Shown: one piece after another, positions 44,909 through 56,277 of the stretch
Numbering within the stretch: the first letter of the stretch is position 1
Layout: the number at the start of each line of letters is the position of its first letter
Origin: Ophioceras dolichostomum
Taxonomy: Eukaryota; Ascomycota; Sordariomycetes; Magnaporthales; Ophioceraceae
DNA length: 64,000 bases
Assembly: GCA_003049485.1 (NCBI GenBank)
Contig: PYST01000009.1
Span: 1-64,000, forward strand
Direction: 5' to 3'
Notes under the pieces: model-generated
What the model saw: the letters and a program-made list of their open reading frames with translations, nothing else
What the model was told of the DNA's origin: nothing
Database searches by the model: none
Translations under genes and position numbers: made by a program

Positions 44909-46118
44909 GCTGCAAATGTTTTTGTTGTGAGTAAAGATATAGCAGATGGCGGACACGTCGGTGTGGCTTGCAAGGAGGAGACTCCACCATATTTATTCGC
45001 AAAGGTTAAATTTAGTCTAGGAGGTTTACTGAAGCTGGCAGTTCGGTGTCTCGAAGAGCCGAGAGCTGACAAGGGAGACGTAGGAGAGTAATAAAGGTAA
45101 AGACAGTGTGATAGGAATAGAGTATTTGATCAAGAGACTGTGTACCGCCTAAACCTGAAGACGGCAGCGTCGGGTTGATAGAACTTGGACAAGCAGAGGA
45201 GAGGGCTGTTTGGTGAAATATCAGACAAGGCGTGTGCTTCAAACCTGTGCCATCCGGGATAGCTGGACGGCAGCGTGCAGCTGAAGCGCTACGAGCAACC
45301 CAGGTCGAAATCCATATTCAATTTGTGTGACGGCGTTATCCAAGGGCGGCCTTGGGGGCAGACTCGTATGGCTATAGTTTCTCTCTCTGCTGCCGAAGGT
45401 CTTTGGCCATGTCGGTGGAGGCAACGCAGATGAGGGTCTAGGAAATGTACCGAGATGGTTGAAGGTGAACCACCCAGAGAGCGAAAACAGAAGATCACGT
45501 TTCCGGAGGCAAGAATTGCTTTCCCGGTTTCACGGTGGAATTCCAGTGATAGCCAGAAATGCTTCTTCCATCATCAGATTCCATCCTCAGAATACCTTTC
45601 TCAGTTCTAAACAAGCTCTCCATCCCGACTGGATTGGACTCGATGATCTCCCGGTCATTTGTAACTAGACCCACCCACGGGACTGGGATCCACACCTGCA
45701 GCCTTGGCTTATCGGCTCTTTGTTTTTACGCACCGAGATAAGCAACTTCGAGGTCGCGATAAGGCTGAGTGGGGCTGCTGATTCGTTGTGGAGAAGCCTG
45801 CTGCGTGACTTCACTGCTTCTCTCCGAAACAAGGCGACACCTTGGAAGGCCATCATCGAATCCACCTTGACAAGCACCCACCAGAGCCGCCTGCGAACGC
45901 CGGGCGCGTTGGGCTTCGACTACGCGACCTGGTGCTTCCGATGCGCACCTAAGACTGTCTTCCTCGGGCTGCCCCATTGAAAGACACGCTACGGCTTTGT
46001 GAGAACTAAGTTCGATTCGCAGACCGCAGAACTGCTGCAGCTTCCCGACCCGCCCTTACCGTCAAAACCACCGGAAACCCACCAACTGCTGCGTGCACGC
46101 GCACACACGCCCAACACC
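44909..46118. other. Intergenic region upstream of SGF73
   Basis: No gene supported; the last part is the SGF73 promoter and leader. An in-frame ATG at 45999 exists (see SGF73). Confidence 0.5.
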
Positions 46119-47825
46119 ATGCCGGACGGCGGGCGCAAGAACCCAGCGTCCTCACCTCCTCTCCACAACGCGACTGGTAACAAAAAGTCCGGCGGTGCCA
46201 AGAACGCTGCTGCAGGCGAGGAAACCACGATCAAGGTCGCGTCCAAGAAGGAGAGCAAGGCCAAGGCAAATGGCACCATAAAGCTCAAGAAGGCGGCGCC
46301 GAAGCATAGCAACCCAGGCAACTGGCAGGATGGTGGTGTCATCGACGACGAGAAGAAATCAAAGGGCGCTGCTGCCGCCGCCGCCGCAACCGTCGCCGCG
46401 GCCTCTACTAAACCCGGGAGCAGCATCACAGCCCCATCGCCCGGACCTGTCGTCAACCAGCTCGACGACGGTGCTCGCGAGACGTTCGCCACGGGCTGGC
46501 CGCTAGAAGATGCGCCGGTGCTGCAAGTGTGCAAGCACTGTAAGAAAAGTATCTTGTCCACAGCAGCAAAGGCGCATGTCGCGGCGTGTCTGAAGCTCAA
46601 GAAGGAGAAGGCACAGAAGAAGAAGGAGGCGCGTGAGGCACGCGAGCGTGCGAAGGACGCACCAGCTTCAGGGCCCGCCCGAAAAGGGGACGATGATGGC
46701 AGGGCCGGTAGCGCTACTGTCGGCAGGGCTGGGGCCGATGATGATAGTGACGACGATGATGCCGACCCCCCCAAGCCATCTGTCACAGCTAGCGGCAAGG
46801 CTGCGGGCAAGGCTGCCGCAGGAGCTGGTGGTGGAGCGGGAAAGAAAGCCGAAGCCGGCGGAGCGGGCGGGGCCGGCGGAGAAGCGAAGGGCAAGAAGCG
46901 AAAGGCCGAGGCGGAACCGGAAGGCAAAGCGCCACCCAAGGCGAAGAAGAAGAAGGATGAACCCAAGGCGAAAGCGGCCAAGCCAAAGGGGCCTGTCGAC
47001 GTCGAGCGCCAGTGTGGTGTCATCACTCCCAGCGGCCAGCCTTGTGCCAGGTCGCTGACCTGCAAGACTCATAGTATGGGTGCCAAGCGAGCCGTACCCG
47101 GGCGGTCACTACCTTACGACATGCTTCTGGCAGCGTACCAGAAAAAGAACCAGGCCAAGCAGCAGAGTAAGCCTCGTCCCTTTTTCCTTCTTCCTTGCTC
47201 GGAGATTGGTTTGAGAGCTTCTTACTGATCTCCATCTACAGAAGCTGCACTGGATGCGAACGCGCCGCTTGAGGAAGACGACGACCCCAACTCGGGGCCC
47301 GTTGACTCAGATGAAGAGACGGCAGCAGTAATGTCGGCTCTCGCGCGCTGGAAACCTCAACCCGTAGTCCCACAACCCGTTTTCAACCCGATCAAAAGGC
47401 AGTACCAGCTCGCGCGTCTGCACGAACAACTGCAGACCGCCAGCAATGGTGGAAGGGTGAATATCTTCAAGGTGTCCGGCTATGGTGCCCAGAGGCTACC
47501 AGAGGGCCACCCAGCCGCGGCGTCCGCTGCCAACAACGCTCAGCCCCAGCATCATCAGCACCAGTCGTTCGTACCGCCACCGCAAATACCAGGGAACAGC
47601 ATGGGTACACCGACCACAGGACAGATGCAGACGCCGGCTCCGCCAGATCAAGGTAGCGACGATGCCCCAGGCGAGCCAGATCCCGGTGCCGTACTCGTGC
47701 CCAACGCGTCGCGGAGGTCGTCGAGTTTCAGCAGCGTGCCACCGCCAGTGCCACCGGGACCCGTCGGACCAGGCCATGTCAACCCTCCCCAAAGACGACC
47801 TTCGGTCACGGCAGGACGAGCTTAG
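46119..47825 (+). CDS. SGF73: SAGA complex subunit Sgf73 (ataxin-7-like, SCA7 domain)
   Basis: Exons 46119-47166 and 47242-47825 encode 543 residues; intron GTAAGC...CTACAG. Sgf73 anchors the Ubp8 histone-H2B deubiquitinase module to SAGA. Residues about 137-160 contain C-x2-C...H-x3-C (VCKHCKKSILSTAAKAHVAAC), matching the N-terminal zinc site that holds the deubiquitinase module. After a Lys/Ala/Gly-rich low-complexity stretch, residues about 293-345 form the SCA7 domain (ERQCGVITPSGQPCARSLTC, then KTHSMGAKR and LPYDMLLAAYQ). The C-terminus is Pro/Gln/Ser-rich. The start at 46119 (ACACCATGCC) has a strong context; an in-frame ATG at 45999 would add 40 residues. The frame ends at TAG 47823-47825, but the same frame stays open for about 295 codons afterwards (next entry). 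Confidence 0.92.
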
Positions 47826-48710
47826 AATACTCGCCGCCCGCAGCCGCCACAGACGGCTCCGTCTCCGTCTCCTACCCCATCTTCACCACCTTCTAGTCCT
47901 GGTCATTGGCTCCCTTCACAGACGCCGGCCCCTTCTAGACAACGTCCTTCTCAAGTGCCGCTTGCTCAGGTACCTCCTGCTCAGGTGCCACCTACTCAGG
48001 CATCTCCACCACAGGCATCTCTGCCTCAGGATTTTCCGCCTCAGGTCTGTCCGCCTCAGATATCTCTGCACCAGGTGTCTCTGCCTCGGGTGCCTCGTCC
48101 TCAACTGCCTCCTCAAGTGTCTCCCCAGACGGTCCTTCCGCAAACTGTCGAAAAGACACAGCAACAACAAGAGCACCAGGGTCGGCTCATTATGGTGTCG
48201 GATGCTCCATCACCTCGAACACCTCGACTGCCGCCGCCGCGGCCTCAACCACAAACGTTCCCAGTACAGAGCGGTCCACGCATGCATCTGCACTTTCGAA
48301 TAAGCAAGGGACAACCGAGGCATGCTTTGCAGACCACCCAGGGTGTGCGGGCTTGGCAGGCTATGCAGACCGCGCAGACCATGCAAAACCAGCACGGTTC
48401 TTTCGCGCAGGCTGCTTCTCCTCCATGCGGAATGACTTCCCCTCCGCATCCCTCCCCGCGACCATTCCTAACCCCGCCTGGAATGCGAACGACTGCAGCC
48501 TTGCCGTCGCAGCTCCAGTCGGATCTGCGCGGCCAAAATCAGTTTTCACCCTCCCCTCCATCTCCGTCTCCCTGCCCTCGGCCCCAACTGGATCAGCAAT
48601 CCATGACCGCGATGTCTTCACAAGAACTCCTGAACCGCCTCAAATCTGTCCAGGCTCAACACCCACACTTTGTGAGACAAGAGTTCTACCGGTTAATGCA
48701 ACAACTTTAG
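47826..48710 (+). other. In-frame Pro/Gln-rich continuation after the SGF73 stop
   Basis: Immediately after the TAG the SGF73 frame continues open for 294 codons to a TAG at 48708-48710. It is Pro/Gln/Ser-rich with repeated P-P-Q and Q-V-P units, continuing the composition of the SGF73 tail, and it ends in a folded-looking segment (SSQELLNRLKSVQAQHPHFV). This could be the true C-terminus of the protein, reached by a short intron that removes the TAG, by stop readthrough, or lost by a recent nonsense change or a base error. Confidence 0.55.
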
Positions 48711-50489
48711 GAGCACCAGTGCCTTTCCCGTGGATGACGTGAGATTCTATGAGGAGGCGGAGGAGGAAGAGGATCACCATGTTGGAAGAGGACGAAGAAT
48801 AAGGACCGATAGACCATGTCATAGGTACTTCTGTCCCCCCATGGCAGATGTCCGTCTATATCATTGCACGCAAGCATTCAAGCGTGCACGGCTTTTCTAC
48901 CACTCATATTTTTTTTCTCCTATGGTCGACACATGGGAGGTTCGGTTTGTTCTTGCGAGGGAAACTGCGAACACACATCACAGGCAACGATTGTGCTCTT
49001 TTTTCGTTTGGCATTTCATCTTTGATCTTTATCCCTTTTCCCCCGCTTGTGGCACTGGTTAACGCTTGGCATGAAGCATGATACCCCTTTCTATTCTAAC
49101 CTATCACCGGGTTATATTTTATAGGCTAGAGGTACTGCCTACTAGGTATGTACTTTACCTACCAGGTACCCACCTACGCCTGTCGTTCTGTCGTCAGATC
49201 CCAGCTAGGTGTGTGTATAGGCAAAATCCTCTCTTTCCAATTTTGACTTTTTGAGTTTCCGTTGTCGTTATGCGATGTCCCTTCTCGTCTATGTTGGTGG
49301 CTTTGGTCCCGTGGTTTCGTTTGCGGCGTTGGAATTATCGGATGGATGCCCGGGCATATAGGAACCGAATGATGAGTAGCCACTCTGTGGAACCACACCG
49401 GCGTACAGTTGCTAGGATACACCTAGAGCACAAGAGCTTTGAGGATGGGGGGGAGTGTGATGTTCTCCTCTCTGGTCAGGCTTCAGGCGGAGACCTCAAC
49501 TGGGTACACAACGACCCAACTAGCCGGCATGTACCTAGGCACAGGTACTTAGGTACCTACCTAGGTTGGTTGTTAACAAACTGGTCGGCACAAGTGCAAC
49601 GTGTTGCCCCTAGTGCATGTTCGGTGGTCGTTGGGCATTGATGACTCGATTTTGACCGCTGTCGTGTTTGCAGCTCCAACCGCTCAAGCAGTCGACAACG
49701 AGAGCGATTCGCCGCCCTGCTTAGGTACCTAATGGAAGTAATACTGACAAGTTGCGCTGAAGACATCCGACTTCGAGAGAGGACTGAACCGCCTCCCTTG
49801 TGCACTAGCGATTATGATAGCGCGTACTAAACGGGTCGCACCATCAACGGGAACCGTCCGGGTCGAACAACCCAGCCCATTTTTTTCAGGGCGAAACGGA
49901 ACACGCGCCGTTGCACACTTGGGCGAGGTCTAAATGCCCGACGCAGCTAGACGAACCTGGTTGGTGGTGCTGGATAGGTCGATTTATTTGTGTGGTCTAG
50001 GCCCAGCGTTGGGTCCCAGATAGCTCAGTTAGCCGGGCAGGGATCACAGACAGGGGAGGCGGGATGACGTAGTTGACCGAACTCAATGCCTCGCGATGCC
50101 CGACCCTCGAGAACCGCCCAAGTACCGGCTGGTATAAACTTCCCAGCTCTAGCATACCCAAAAGCGACGGGAGTGAGCTGTTCCTAAGGGTCTATCTCTA
50201 TTTTTTCCCCCTCCTGTCAATGATCGGGCGCACAATTTCCTACAAGCCCTCCTATCTATAACATCCAGTGCCCCGCATCTCGCTCTCAGTCACCCTGCCT
50301 GCCCCCTTTGCGCCGCCTGGGCAAAGGAGAGAAAGAGAGAGTCCGGCAGAAACTCCTCTGAGGTACCTACCTTCTACCTGCTTATACCTATCACAAAATC
50401 AGGAGGTAGACGACAGAAAGTGAAAGGGACCAAAAAGGCAGACGACAGACAAGTCTGCCTAGGTACCTCAGCAACCCAACCACCCAACC
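48711..50489. other. Intergenic region, SGF73 to the carrier gene
   Basis: No gene or RNA supported. ACCT/AGGT repeats at 49126-49172 and 49540-49566. Confidence 0.5.
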
Positions 50490-51950
50490 ATGCGAGCCGG
50501 AAACTTCCTCCCGGCCATCGGCCACGCCGCCTCCGGCTCAGTCGGCACCGTCGTCTCAACAGCCGCGACGTACCCGCTCGACCTAGTCAACACAAGACTG
50601 AAGGTGCAGCGCTCGCTAGCAACGACAACAACAACAACGGGCGGCGATGCGTCCGCGTCCGCGGCGGAAGACGGCCCCAAAAAGTACACAGGCGTGCTCG
50701 ACGCGCTCCGCAGCGTCGCCCGCACCGAGGGCGGCATCACCGCACTATACGCCGGCCTAGGCTCGGACCTCGCCAAGTCGGCTGCGGACTCGTTCCTGTT
50801 CTTCCTGTTCTACACGTGGTTCCGCGCGCGGCGGCTGCTGTCGTCTACCCGAAGGAGCACCAGGACCGGGAGAAAGCGGTTGGGCGCCGCGGAGGAGCTG
50901 GCCGTCGCCGCGGCGGCTGGCGCGTGCGCGCGGCTGCTCACCATGCCGGTCGCGAACGTGGTGGCGAGGATGCAGACGGCGCCGTTGTTGGTGGAAGGAG
51001 GGATAACGACGACGAAGAATGCGGGGTCGGGCGAGACGCTGCGGCGGATCTGGCGCGAGAGGGGCGTCGCGGGGTTGTGGGCTGGGTACTCGGCCGCGCT
51101 GGTGCTGACGCTGAATCCGAGCATCACGTTTGTGTTGGATAATGCGCTGCACGGGCGGCTTCTGGATCGTGGTGTTGGCGGCCGCGGCCATGGCTATGGC
51201 CAGGAGGATCAGGAGGCGGCGGTCGGCGCCGGGGCGACGTTCTTGCTTGCCGCGGTGAGCAAGGCCGTTGCCACGGCTGTGACGTACCCGTTCCAGACCG
51301 CCAAGGCGAGATTGCAGGTGTCGCTGCCGGCCTCGCAACCCTTGCCGATCACAGCGCGGGAAGGGGACGGAGTATTGGACAAAGGCAAGGAGAAGGAGGA
51401 GGAGCAGGCCGCGGCGGAAGGCGAACAAGTCGGAATTTCTGTAGCTGCCGGGGACGGCGACGGCGACGGTGGGGGGAGATCCAGCGTGGAGACGGCGGTC
51501 AGGGATGTGGCCGTGGCCGTGGGCGGCGGCGTGCGCAGTCTCGCGCAGGACAACATCTTCGCGACCGTGGCGGGGATCGCGCGGGCGGAAGGGCCCCGGG
51601 CACTCTACGCCGGGCTGAGCGGGGAGCTGCTCAAGGCGTTCTTCGGCCACGGCATCACCATGCTGTCCAAGGACGTGGCGCACCGCTTGTTCGTGTGGCT
51701 CTACTTCCTGCTCGCGGAGCTGTGGAGGCGGCAGCGGCGTGGTGTGGCCATGGTCTCCTCGTCAGCGCAGCACTTTGGGTACTCGCAGGTCCGGGCTGGT
51801 GGTGGTGGTGGTGGCCGGCAGTTTGGCGGTCCTTGGGGCAGGGCCGGTCAGTCGGCTGGCAGGCAGCTGAAGACTGTCACCCAAGATGTTGTGGAGGTGG
51901 TTGTGAATATGCTGGATCACAGCCAGCGGAGGGTGAAGGACCGGTGGTAA
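50490..51950 (+). CDS. ANT1: Mitochondrial-carrier-family protein, probably the peroxisomal adenine nucleotide transporter
   Basis: A single exon of 486 residues. Carrier-family signatures appear in each third: YPLDLVNTRLKVQ (about residues 28-40), MPVANVVARMQ, and YPFQTAKARLQV, with GLGSDLAKSAADS, GLWAGY and ALYAGLSGELLKAF as the usual loop and helix motifs. It is longer than the common 300 residues because of insertions: a Thr/Ala/Gly loop near residue 45, an acidic Lys/Glu/Gly/Asp loop at about 300-345, and a Gly-rich C-terminal tail. The opening FLPAIGHAASGSVGTVVSTA resembles Ant1/PMP47-type peroxisomal carriers, which swap ATP for AMP to activate fatty acids. Family is certain; substrate and location are inferred. 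The neighbouring vezatin/Inp2-like gene also points to peroxisomes but is too distant to argue linkage. Confidence 0.75.
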   Translation: MRAGNFLPAIGHAASGSVGTVVSTAATYPLDLVNTRLKVQRSLATTTTTTGGDASASAAEDGPKKYTGVLDALRSVARTEGGITALYAGLGSDLAKSAADSFLFFLFYTWFRARRLLSSTRRSTRTGRKRLGAAEELAVAAAAGACARLLTMPVANVVARMQTAPLLVEGGITTTKNAGSGETLRRIWRERGVAGLWAGYSAALVLTLNPSITFVLDNALHGRLLDRGVGGRGHGYGQEDQEAAVGAGATFLLAAVSKAVATAVTYPFQTAKARLQVSLPASQPLPITAREGDGVLDKGKEKEEEQAAAEGEQVGISVAAGDGDGDGGGRSSVETAVRDVAVAVGGGVRSLAQDNIFATVAGIARAEGPRALYAGLSGELLKAFFGHGITMLSKDVAHRLFVWLYFLLAELWRRQRRGVAMVSSSAQHFGYSQVRAGGGGGGRQFGGPWGRAGQSAGRQLKTVTQDVVEVVVNMLDHSQRRVKDRW

Positions 51951-52099
51951 GCCGGTTGGTGAGTGCTGTGTGAAAGGCCAAGGGGGCAGGAGGGCATGTC
52001 GGCAAGCCACCCCGCTCTGGAGAAAGTCATGTAATACTTTTTGCAAATCAAGCGATCTAATAGTAGATATTGCATAATATGCATCGCTAATACTGAAAA

Positions 52100-53418
52100 T
52101 CAGCATTGGAACGCCACGCCATGCTTTTTGACCTGGTTCGCCCCGCCGGCCGAGAACCCTGTGCCCTCGCTTTTGAGCTCGACCAGTCCCGGCCGGATCT
52201 TTTCCTTCTCCTTCTCCTTCTCCTTCTTGTCTTTGCTTTTACTATTACTGCTCGATCTCCTGTCCGTGAGGTCGGCGTCACACACGAAGCAGCACAGAGC
52301 TTCACCGCCGTCAACCTTCATGAACTGAGCTACGCAGTTCCCGCAGAGGACATGGCCGCACGGCTTGGCCAGCACGGCCTTGGAAGAGTTGCTGAGCACC
52401 TTCTTGCACGAAGGACATATCCTTTGCCTCTGTTGCTGCTGCTGCTGTTGTTGTCGCCTGGGCGTCTGCTCCTCATCCCTCGCCACCCCGCCGCTGGGGC
52501 CACTGTTGGTCTCTGATGACTCTCCTCCTCCTCCGTCTTCGGTGAAGTTTATAGTGACCAGCTCGCGTAGCGAGTAGAAGTGCGGGCTGTGCTCCTGCGA
52601 GCAGGGACACACCGGCTGGGTCTTGACCGCCTTCTTCACCTCGTGGAGGACGTCGTTTTGGTTCGATGTCGGCGTCACTGTCGGCGCCCAGAACGATGGC
52701 AACGCGGGTTGGCCTGCGGCCTTCTTTTCGCTGTCGAGCGCCCTTCGCGCCTTGGCTCTGTCCTCGGCCGCTATGCGCTCGAGTTCGTCGTCATCCAGGT
52801 CGAACTTGCGTTTATTGCTCTTGGGCGGCTCCTCTCTGCCTTTGTCTCCGTCTCTGTCCCCACCTCCGCCTCCGCCCTCGCCGCGCCCATCTCCTGGAAG
52901 AAGAGGAGGCCTCTCGTCTCTGTCCTTGCTCTTCTTTGCGTTCATGTCGAAACCGGCTTGCGTGAGCTCAAACTCCCGAACAGCGCGCTCGTGCGCCTCG
53001 GCGTCTTCCAAAGCCTTGAGCTCGCGCGACTCCCGCTCTTCTCTCTCGCGCAGCTTCCCGGCCCGCTTGATCTCCTGCTTCTGCGTGAGGATGTTGCTCA
53101 GCGCGCACTCGCGGCAGAAGATGTCGCCCAGCGGACACGCGACGGGATCGATGGCCGCCTCGAGGCAGAGCGAGCAGGACGCGAACGGGAGGAACGACTC
53201 GCGATGAAGCCGCGCCGACGACGCGCCCCAGGCCGCCTTGGCGAGAGTCCGTTCGTACGAGGTGAAGACCGCTCGGCTCGTATTCCGCTTGCCTGTTTTG
53301 TGTGGGAGAGGGGTGAGGAACAAGTTAGACGTGTGTGCGATCTTGCGGACGGCGACGAGACTTCACACCTGGATGTTCTTGGCTTTTGGTAGGAAAAAGT
53401 TCACATACTATGCGCCAT
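52100..53418 (-). CDS. NOSIP-like RING/U-box ubiquitin ligase
   Basis: Exons 53418-53409 (10 nt) and 53292-52100 encode 400 residues starting MAHSKRNTSRAVFTSYER, the hallmark N-terminus of NOSIP-family proteins. The first coding exon holds only ATGGCGCATA before GTATGT. Residues about 45-75 form an unusual RING/U-box half (CSLCLEAAIDPVACPLGDIF, then CREC). A long charged helix and a Lys/Arg-rich linker (SNKRKFDLDDDELERIAAED) follow, then a poly-Gln run of eight and a C-terminal RING-like zinc site (CPSCKK...CGHVLCGNC...CCFVC). The split domain arrangement is typical. The human homologue is an E3 ligase; the fungal role is less known, with spliceosome links reported for the family. Divergently placed with tafazzin. 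Confidence 0.85.
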
Positions 53419-53905
53419 TGTCGCCCTTAAATGCCCCAAAAATGCCGACGGAGAGGCACGAAAAAGATAGCTGCTGAATCAAGACGTCCAATCCTCTCTT
53501 CATTTTATGGGTGGGCGAACATGAATTGACGAGGTAGAGCGGGAGACCGAGATCAATGAGAGATCAATGATGGATCGCGATGGATGGAAAAAGGCCGTCC
53601 TCGGAATGAGGTTGGCGTCAGGGGTGCACGAAGCTGAAAGTGTCAGTGGGTGGGTTCCCGGAGCGCCACACAGCCGCTGCGACCTCTCAATTTAGGCTCT
53701 AGCCCGCTCACTACCACGAACTTTACGGCGCTCATCTCGATTCACATTTAGGCCATACCGTTGTCATCAACGAAGACCACCCCCTCGACGACGGGACAGA
53801 ACTGGACTCATCGCGATACATATTGATGGACTCCTCTTGTGTACAGTCACCGATCGTGTGCAGGGTCTCAAGGCTGCTGCTCCGGCCAGGTTTCGACCGC
53901 TCACA
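53419..53905. other. Shared divergent promoter, NOSIP-like gene / tafazzin
   Basis: 487 bases between the two start codons; no specific element recognised. Confidence 0.5.
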
Positions 53906-55498
53906 ATGAGCCTGACCGGTCCCAGCTCACCACGCAGGCCCAGCCTGTCGTTGCGATTCGCCTCGTCCATGCTCATGGGCCTCACTGGCCTATTATCAAA
54001 GGGCTTCTTGTACGGCTTCAACAACGTCGAGGTGATTGGGCTTCAGGGCTTCCTCGACATTCTAGACAGCCGCAAAGACATCGAGACACGGCAGCGCGGT
54101 TTGGTCACTGGTAAGGCATCATTCTTTTCCCGTCGTCTCCCGAAGCACCCCCCTGAGTTATTTAAGTTCGCACCGAGATGGATGGCCGCTTACCTCCCTC
54201 CTTACTGTTCTCAAGTGAGCAATCATATCTCTATGTGAGCACTGAGCCGCAACGAGAATCCAATACGAATTCAGTCTCAATAGGAGTGTTAATCAATGAG
54301 ATTCCTCTTTCTGTCTCTCTCGCGTCCAGCATCGATGACCCTCTCATGTGGGGGGTGCTGCCCCTGAGATACGCGATTGATTCTGCCAACCTAAGATGGG
54401 CCCTGGCAGCGGACGACATCTGCTTCAAGAATAGGTGCGTTTTGCTCTCCCTGTCTCACCGACGGGCCATCCTTCGTTTACCTGCCCCTCTCCTAGTCCC
54501 TGTCAGTCGGTCTGTCTGTCAGTCTGTCTGTCAGTCTGTCTGTCAGTCTGTCTGTCAGTCTGTCTGTCAGTCTGTCTGTCAGTCAGTCAATCTGGAGCCT
54601 GAACCCGTCAACTTATTCACACAAACCTATCAACATGGTGTCTCCTTCCCTTCGTACGCGCAGAGCCCTGGCACGGTTCTTCAACCTGGGCCAGACACTA
54701 TCGATGCATCGATTCAGGCACTCGCCGTTCGGCGGCCTCTTCCAGCCCACCATGGCGGACGCGATCCGGCTCCTCTCCTCCGCAGAGCACAGGACGCCAC
54801 CACTACCCATCCACCACCAGAGGAGCCCCTCCAGCAGCGACAGCCTCCTGAAGACCAGCGCAGAGGAGGGACGGGAGACGCACCTCGCGCCCTCCCAAGA
54901 TCCCTCCTCCTCCTCCTCCTCATACCGGCCCTGGGGCAGCCACGCCTGGATCCACGTGTTCCCAGAAGGCTGCGTGCACCAGCAGCCGGCGCGGGGGCTG
55001 CGCTACTTCAAGTGGGGCGTGGCGCGGCTCGTGCTGGAGAGCGGGCCCTCGCCGCCGGACGTGGTGCCCATCTTCGTGGACGGCACGGACCGCATCATGG
55101 CCGAGGACCGCGGGTTCCCGCGCTTCGTGCCGCGCGTGGGCAAGACGGTGAGCGTCGTGTTCGGCAAGGCGCTGGACACCGAGGCCGCGTTCGGGGACCT
55201 CAGGCGCAAGTGGGAGGCCCTGGTCGAGGAGGCCGCCGCATCCAGCGCTGGCGGAAGACGTGGCTGGATGACGAGGAGGGCGGCAGAGCCTGTGGATCTG
55301 GAGCACGGCGACGAGGCGCGCGCAATCCGGATGGAGGTGGCGAGGCGGCTGAGGGACGAGGTGCTCAAGCTACGTCGCAGCTTAGGGTATCCGGACGAGG
55401 ACCCGAAGCTCGGGCTGGCGGAGACGTGGGCGAGAGAGCCGGGGATTGGCTACACGTACAGGAGCAAGGTGGACGGCAGCCTCACGAGCCAGAGGTAG
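53906..55498 (+). CDS. TAZ1: Tafazzin, cardiolipin transacylase
   Basis: Exons 53906-54110, 54216-54234 (19 nt), 54330-54434 and 54664-55498 encode 387 residues. Tafazzin remodels cardiolipin acyl chains on the mitochondrial membranes. The acyltransferase motif NHISIIDDP (His72-x4-Asp77) is assembled from exons 1-3, with the tiny exon giving SNHIS. Downstream are FFNLGQTLSMHRF, FQPTMADAIRLLS, WIHVFPEGCVHQ and a PIFVDGTDRIMAEDR segment, all family-typical. A Ser/Pro/Thr-rich insert of about 60 residues before SHAWIHVFPEG is longer than usual. The acceptor before exon 4 (GCGCAG) restores NRALARFFNLG. An upstream in-frame ATG at 53837 would add 23 residues; 53906 (CACAATGAGC) is preferred. Intron 3 holds a 12-bp minisatellite. 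Confidence 0.9.
54501..54591. repeat. 12-bp minisatellite in tafazzin intron 3
   Basis: CAGTCTGTCTGT repeats perfectly five times at 54520-54579, with degenerate units on both sides. Read through, it would encode Gln-Ser-Val-Cys repeats, but it lies between a GTGCGT donor and the GCGCAG acceptor. Confidence 0.9.
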
Positions 55499-56277
55499 GG
55501 TGTGGGGGAGGCTGCTGCGCGTCGATGAGGAAATGCTTCCACCTATGTTCTGTATGCCACATTGCTGTACAACACGAGGGGATGGTATGGGGGCACGGGA
55601 GATAAAATATTAGGCCACTGATATGTCTCGGTTGAGCGATATAGATACCTATACATACACTTGTACAGGATTGCCTTGTTGCGAGCTTGAATCGATAGCT
55701 TCTTTGAACGGGGTTCGTAATAGCCGGAGCAACTAGTAATGATTGTTGTTATGGCAGACAACAGACGGATGTCTTGGTACATATCATTATTCCCAGTAGT
55801 CTGTCGTCAAGGACCATCGAGGTAAACCAGGCACCCAATCTTTCACGCGTATGATGCGATATATTCATTCGGAAGCCATGAACCTTCCATCCTGTCCCCG
55901 GTTTCGCCAGCTCTCCCGGGGCAGAGGAGGTAGATGGACGGATACGTACCTAGAGGTATGTATAAAAAAAATACAGCAAATATATGCGCAAGCCCATCCC
56001 GCAATACCCCAAAGCAGCCAAGACCAAAACGCGCACAGCCACAGGAAATAATAACAAAACCACCCTCAAGCGCCAGTGCTTGGGACAAACAAGAAACCGC
56101 CGTCGAATAGACGGATGATGCCATGGCGGCAGGACAAGAAAAAAAATTTTACCCATCCCTCCCAACAGCCTCCAGCCCTGTATCCAACTTCTTTTCGTAT
56201 CCCTAGAAACCCAGCTGCCATGCCTCCTGGCCCATATATCCTTTGTTTCGCCGCCGAAACCCACCAACTCGTTCAAA
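55499..56277. other. Convergent 3' region, tafazzin / zinc-cluster gene
   Basis: No feature supported. Confidence 0.5.

Noticed and set aside
45989..47065. 358-codon antisense open frame over SGF73
   Set aside because: A shadow of the low-complexity GC-rich exon; the plus strand has clear SCA7 and zinc motifs.
50018..50060. tRNA A-box-like TAGCTCAGTTAG
   Set aside because: No B box or T-arm follows within tRNA distance and no stem closes.
50757..51683. 308-codon antisense open frame over the carrier gene
   Set aside because: Arg/His/Pro-rich shadow without a domain.
54520..54579. CRISPR-like regular repeat
   Set aside because: Units are 12 bp and directly adjacent with no spacers, in a eukaryotic intron: a minisatellite.
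54178..55605. 475-codon plus-strand open frame crossing tafazzin exons
   Set aside because: It reads through introns including the minisatellite and then out of frame; the spliced tafazzin frame carries all family motifs.
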